DNA from: Polyrhizophydium stewartii
Lineage: Eukaryota > Chytridiomycota > Chytridiomycetes > Rhizophydiales
Direction of reading: 5' to 3'
DNA length: 10,355 nucleotides
NCBI GenBank assembly: GCA_027604665.1
Contig: JADGIZ010000665.1
Location: 1-10,355 of the forward strand
The notes below the pieces were generated by a model that saw only the letters and a list, made by a program, of their open reading frames with translations, searched no databases and was not told the origin of the DNA. Numbering within the stretch: position 1 is the first letter of the stretch; every line of letters begins with the position of its first letter. This document shows positions 7,621 to 10,355 of the stretch, piece by piece. A program made the position numbers and the translations under genes.

Positions 7621-8386
7621 GCGGCTTCTGCTGGGCGAGAGACGGCGGGCGGAGCGGGCGACGTGAGCAAGCTTGCCTGAAGGTGAGTCCAGCGGGGCCG
7701 CTGCACCCACCAAGTCCCCGGGAGTTCGGGAAGGATGCTCTCAACGAACCGAGCGACGCCACATGCAAAAGCTGTCATTGCCGTACCTCGTCCTGGTTGA
7801 ATGCAGGGACGCAAGCAGGGGGCAAGGATGACACCATGCTGCCCTTGTACATGAACAGCGGCCATGAACAACGCCGTCCGCCATGGACATAAACGGCGGC
7901 TGCGGCATAACCCACACGGCCGGCGACCTCATCAAAATAACAGCAGCCATTCATTCCGAGAGCACCCAGAAAGAGAATCAAGAGGCCTGGCTGTGTGAGT
8001 GTATGTGCCAGCGCGAGCGGCGGCGGGTCGGTTGGGGTGGGGGGCGGTGGTTGGTGATTGGTGGTTAGTGGTGGCGGCGGGTTTTGGGATGGGTGAAGTC
8101 GGCAACGACGGAATGTGAAGCAGGGCACGAGCAAGGGGTCAAGGAGGGTTGGGGACGAGATGAAAAAAATAGTGTATGCAAACGGGAAGAGATGTAAGAA
8201 AGCGCGGGAGTGTCGCATTGGCGGCGGGTTGTGATGTGTGGGTTTGAAAGGTTGGGGAGAAGGTGGAAAGGGCGGGCGCAGCGCTCGGTGTTGTGAATGT
8301 GTGTGTGCACCAGGAGATGGATGCAAGAGCAGGCGCAGTTGAGCATGAACGCACAGCAGCATGAGCCGTCGCATGCCACCACCGTC
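7621..8386 (-). promoter_or_regulatory. Intergenic region: likely promoter and 5' leader of the LRR-pseudokinase gene, 3' UTR of the PTP gene
   Basis: No convincing gene is visible. On the minus strand about 8000-8290 is strongly C/T- and C/A-rich, as in many fungal promoters. It holds two CCAAT boxes (plus-strand ATTGG at 8057-8061 and 8217-8221). An A/T-rich patch lies at 8160-8180; I see no clear TATA box. Nearer the gene, ATGs at 7952-7954 and 7948-7950 open short frames that reach a possible donor GTACGG (7781-7786), and AGs follow near 7635-7670, so a 5' UTR intron or a short first coding exon is possible. The phosphatase transcript must end in the upper part of the region. Confidence 0.45.
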
Positions 8387-10355
8387 TCACGCCTGGTTTA
8401 CAACATGCGACCAGCTGAACCGCTTGGTCTCAACACCAGGCGTCGGCGGGACCTCGTCGTCGCGCACCGCATCAACGACGATCGCGACGGCGGCCGACGG
8501 CGGCACGGCGCCTGGGTTGGATCCCGCAAACGAGGGGAGCGACGGCGAGCCCGAAGACGATGCCGAATCCGACGTGGACGCCGGCGGCACTGGCGACGCA
8601 TTGGTGACCCGGTGCAGCTGCGAGGCAGATCGGTTCGACGAGCTAGGCAGCGTGCCCGACGGCGAGCCGTGCAGATACTGTCCGCTGCTGGCGACGGGCG
8701 TGGCGCTGCCGCTGCGCGACGCCGACGATCCTTGCGGGGGACTTGCGTCGGCCGAGTCGGCTGGCCGCCAGACGGGCTGGCGGCCGGCCTCGAACCAATC
8801 GCCGAGCTGCGTGACGACGGCGTCGTAGCAGAAGATGAACTGGTCGAGCGTCTGGACCGAGCCGATGCGCTGGCGGCGCAGGTGGTTGACCGTGAGGGCA
8901 ACGAGATCGTTTGGCGGCAGGCGCTCCCACTCGTGCGGCATGTGCGCCCAAGAGTTCTCGAGGTGCGCGAGCGAGCCGCCAACAATCGTGGGCATCATCT
9001 TGAGCACCGAGTCGATGGCGCAAAAGACGCCCGTTCGGCCGCATCCAGCGCTGCAGTGCACGACCATGGGGCCGACCTTGACGGGCGACTCGGGCTGCTC
9101 GCCGAGCCCGTTGAGGATGATCATGTCCGTCGCGGCGACTTCGTTGAGGTCGTTGGCAATCTCAATGAGCTGGAGCACCGAGCGCGGGCTGCTGACCTGG
9201 TGGTCGGGCCATGCCAAAAAGTGCAGCATGCGGATGCGGCGGATCTCGGGGATGGCGTGCAGCTCCGCGGGGGTGGCGATCGGGGTGCCGCCGGGCGTGG
9301 TGGGGCCGACAGGCGTCGACGGCATGCTCGGGGTGGATGCGCGCGGTGAGAACGCAGCGCGGCTGCCGGTGCCTGTGGCGCTGCCCATGCTGTTGGGCCT
9401 GCGGTGCAGCACGTCGCCGACAATCTCCTTCTTGACAATGAACTCGCGCTGGACCGTCTGTCCGTTCATGATCATGGACTCTTCGGCAAACTGGATCTTG
9501 AAGCACGTTGCGCCGTCCGACGACGACGTTGCGTAGCGCTGGCTCGAGCCGACGGTCTCGGGCCAGTACCTGTGGCACTTTGGGCGGCCGTTCTCTTCCT
9601 CCTGCGTGAGCATGACAATCACGGCCGTGGACTGCTCCCAGACCATCTCCCAGAACGCGCCAATGGTTGACGGGAGCGGACCTTGCGCGGCAATGTACGC
9701 GGGCGTCGTGGCCGAAGCCAGGTCTGCGGGTCGGGGGGTGCCTGCCGAAGGCGAGGCGACGCTTGCGGTCGTGGCGCTTTCAAAAGAGCCGCTCAGCCCC
9801 GTGACGAGCGAGGCGTTGATGTAGTCGGTTCCCTGCGAGCCAATGGGCACGTTGAGGCGCACGCGGTTGTAGTCAAACGGCAATATGTCGCTGTATCTGT
9901 TGAAGCGGCGGTTGGCTGGCGCGGTCGCGGCGGTCATGCGGGTCATGTCGCGGTCTGTGATGGCGCGGCCGTCGGCGGCGGTGAAGGTCCTGACGGGCGG
10001 CGCGGAGGTTGGGATCGGGAAGTAGTTGTGCGGGTGCAGCCGCTGGTCCTCGAGCTCGCGGATGATCTCGTACACTCGCCGCAGCGACTGGCGGATGTTG
10101 GACGGCGAGCCGTGCGAGAGCAGGCCGACGAGCCAGCTGGGCAGGTATGCCGCGCGGTCGAGCGTGGCCGTGAGCTCTGCCAGCGTGGCGGCCTGGAGGC
10201 GGCTTGCGGCGGACATGGGGCTTGAGTCGGGCGTGCGCAGCGTGCGCGTGGTGATTGGGTTCTTGATGACGAGGCGCGGCGGCTGGAGGCTGGGGACACC
10301 GAGGGCGAATGGCAAGCTGGAGCTGAGCAGGTCACCGGGGGAGGGACGGTGGGCG
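8387..10355 (-). CDS. Protein tyrosine phosphatase, fungal type (5' end beyond the window)
   Basis: One uninterrupted frame runs from the right edge to TGA at 8387-8389, about 655 residues. It removes phosphate from phosphotyrosine in proteins. Motifs in order: an N-terminal helix with LPSWLVGLL; the phosphotyrosine loop NRYSDILPFDYNRVRL; DYINASLV; YIAAQGP; FWEMVWEQ; the WPD loop (WPDHQV, Asp at 9203-9205); the P-loop HCSAGCGRTG (9029-9058, catalytic Cys at 9053-9055, Arg at 9035-9037); and the Q-loop QTLDQFIFCYDAV. All catalytic residues are present, so it should be active. Two Ser/Thr/Pro-rich inserts interrupt the catalytic domain and about 130 residues of disordered C-terminus follow. The first in-frame ATG inside the window is at 10214-10216, but coding-like sequence continues upstream to the edge (RLVIKNPITTRTLRTPDSSP), so the true start lies outside. 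A role in stress MAP-kinase signalling, as for yeast PTP2/PTP3, is only inferred. Confidence 0.96.
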   Translation of the reverse strand, partial: AHRPSPGDLLSSSLPFALGVPSLQPPRLVIKNPITTRTLRTPDSSPMSAASRLQAATLAELTATLDRAAYLPSWLVGLLSHGSPSNIRQSLRRVYEIIRELEDQRLHPHNYFPIPTSAPPVRTFTAADGRAITDRDMTRMTAATAPANRRFNRYSDILPFDYNRVRLNVPIGSQGTDYINASLVTGLSGSFESATTASVASPSAGTPRPADLASATTPAYIAAQGPLPSTIGAFWEMVWEQSTAVIVMLTQEEENGRPKCHRYWPETVGSSQRYATSSSDGATCFKIQFAEESMIMNGQTVQREFIVKKEIVGDVLHRRPNSMGSATGTGSRAAFSPRASTPSMPSTPVGPTTPGGTPIATPAELHAIPEIRRIRMLHFLAWPDHQVSSPRSVLQLIEIANDLNEVAATDMIILNGLGEQPESPVKVGPMVVHCSAGCGRTGVFCAIDSVLKMMPTIVGGSLAHLENSWAHMPHEWERLPPNDLVALTVNHLRRQRIGSVQTLDQFIFCYDAVVTQLGDWFEAGRQPVWRPADSADASPPQGSSASRSGSATPVASSGQYLHGSPSGTLPSSSNRSASQLHRVTNASPVPPASTSDSASSSGSPSLPSFAGSNPGAVPPSAAVAIVVDAVRDDEVPPTPGVETKRFSWSHVVNQA

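Noticed and set aside
8297..9349. A 350-codon Arg-rich open frame on the plus strand
   Set aside because: It is antisense to the phosphatase, dominated by Arg/Ala, with no recognisable motif.
1..10355. tRNA, rRNA, transposon ends or terminal inverted repeats
   Set aside because: I saw no cloverleaf, rRNA-like sequence, transposase motif or matching inverted termini by reading the window.

Overview
The window is eukaryotic nuclear DNA. It is GC-rich, densely coding, and its genes contain many short (57-104 base) GT-AG introns with a CTGAC/CTCAC/CTAAC branch-like motif shortly before the 3' splice site. The tyrosine phosphatase has the P-loop HCSAGCGRTG and an N-terminal layout that I associate with fungal PTPs. 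Together these suggest an early-diverging, chytrid-like fungus. This is inference; another GC-rich unicellular opisthokont is possible.

Layout: (1) 3-218, plus strand: the 3' end of a gene running in from the left, not identified. (2) 219-379: a short gap where two genes converge. (3) 380-7620, minus strand: one very large, intron-rich gene that I could splice by hand into one continuous frame of 38 exons and about 1567 codons. In order the protein has a Ser/Pro/Ala-rich N-terminus, a helical segment, a helical bundle with a VPIPGLSAAVG motif resembling HeLo-like/MLKL four-helix domains, a pseudokinase (beta-3 Lys kept, HRD changed to HGS, DFG region changed to PSV), a short leucine-rich-repeat (LRR) N-cap-like linker, about 31 LRRs each on its own phase-2 exon, and an acidic tail. 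(4) 7621-8386: intergenic DNA, pyrimidine-rich on the minus strand, probably the promoter and 5' leader of the big gene plus the 3' UTR of the phosphatase. (5) 8387-10355, minus strand: an apparently intronless fungal-type protein tyrosine phosphatase whose 5' end lies beyond the window.

The most interesting system is the big gene. It joins, in one polypeptide, a module resembling the membrane-targeting executioner domain of necroptosis proteins, a catalytically dead kinase of the kind that acts as a switch, and a long LRR recognition surface. That reads as a self-contained sensor, switch and executor, analogous to plant NLR/MLKL and animal MLKL. The domain identities of the pseudokinase and LRRs are seen directly. 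The HeLo-like assignment and the cell-death role are inferred. The exon-per-repeat layout would also let exons be skipped, duplicated or deleted without losing the frame.
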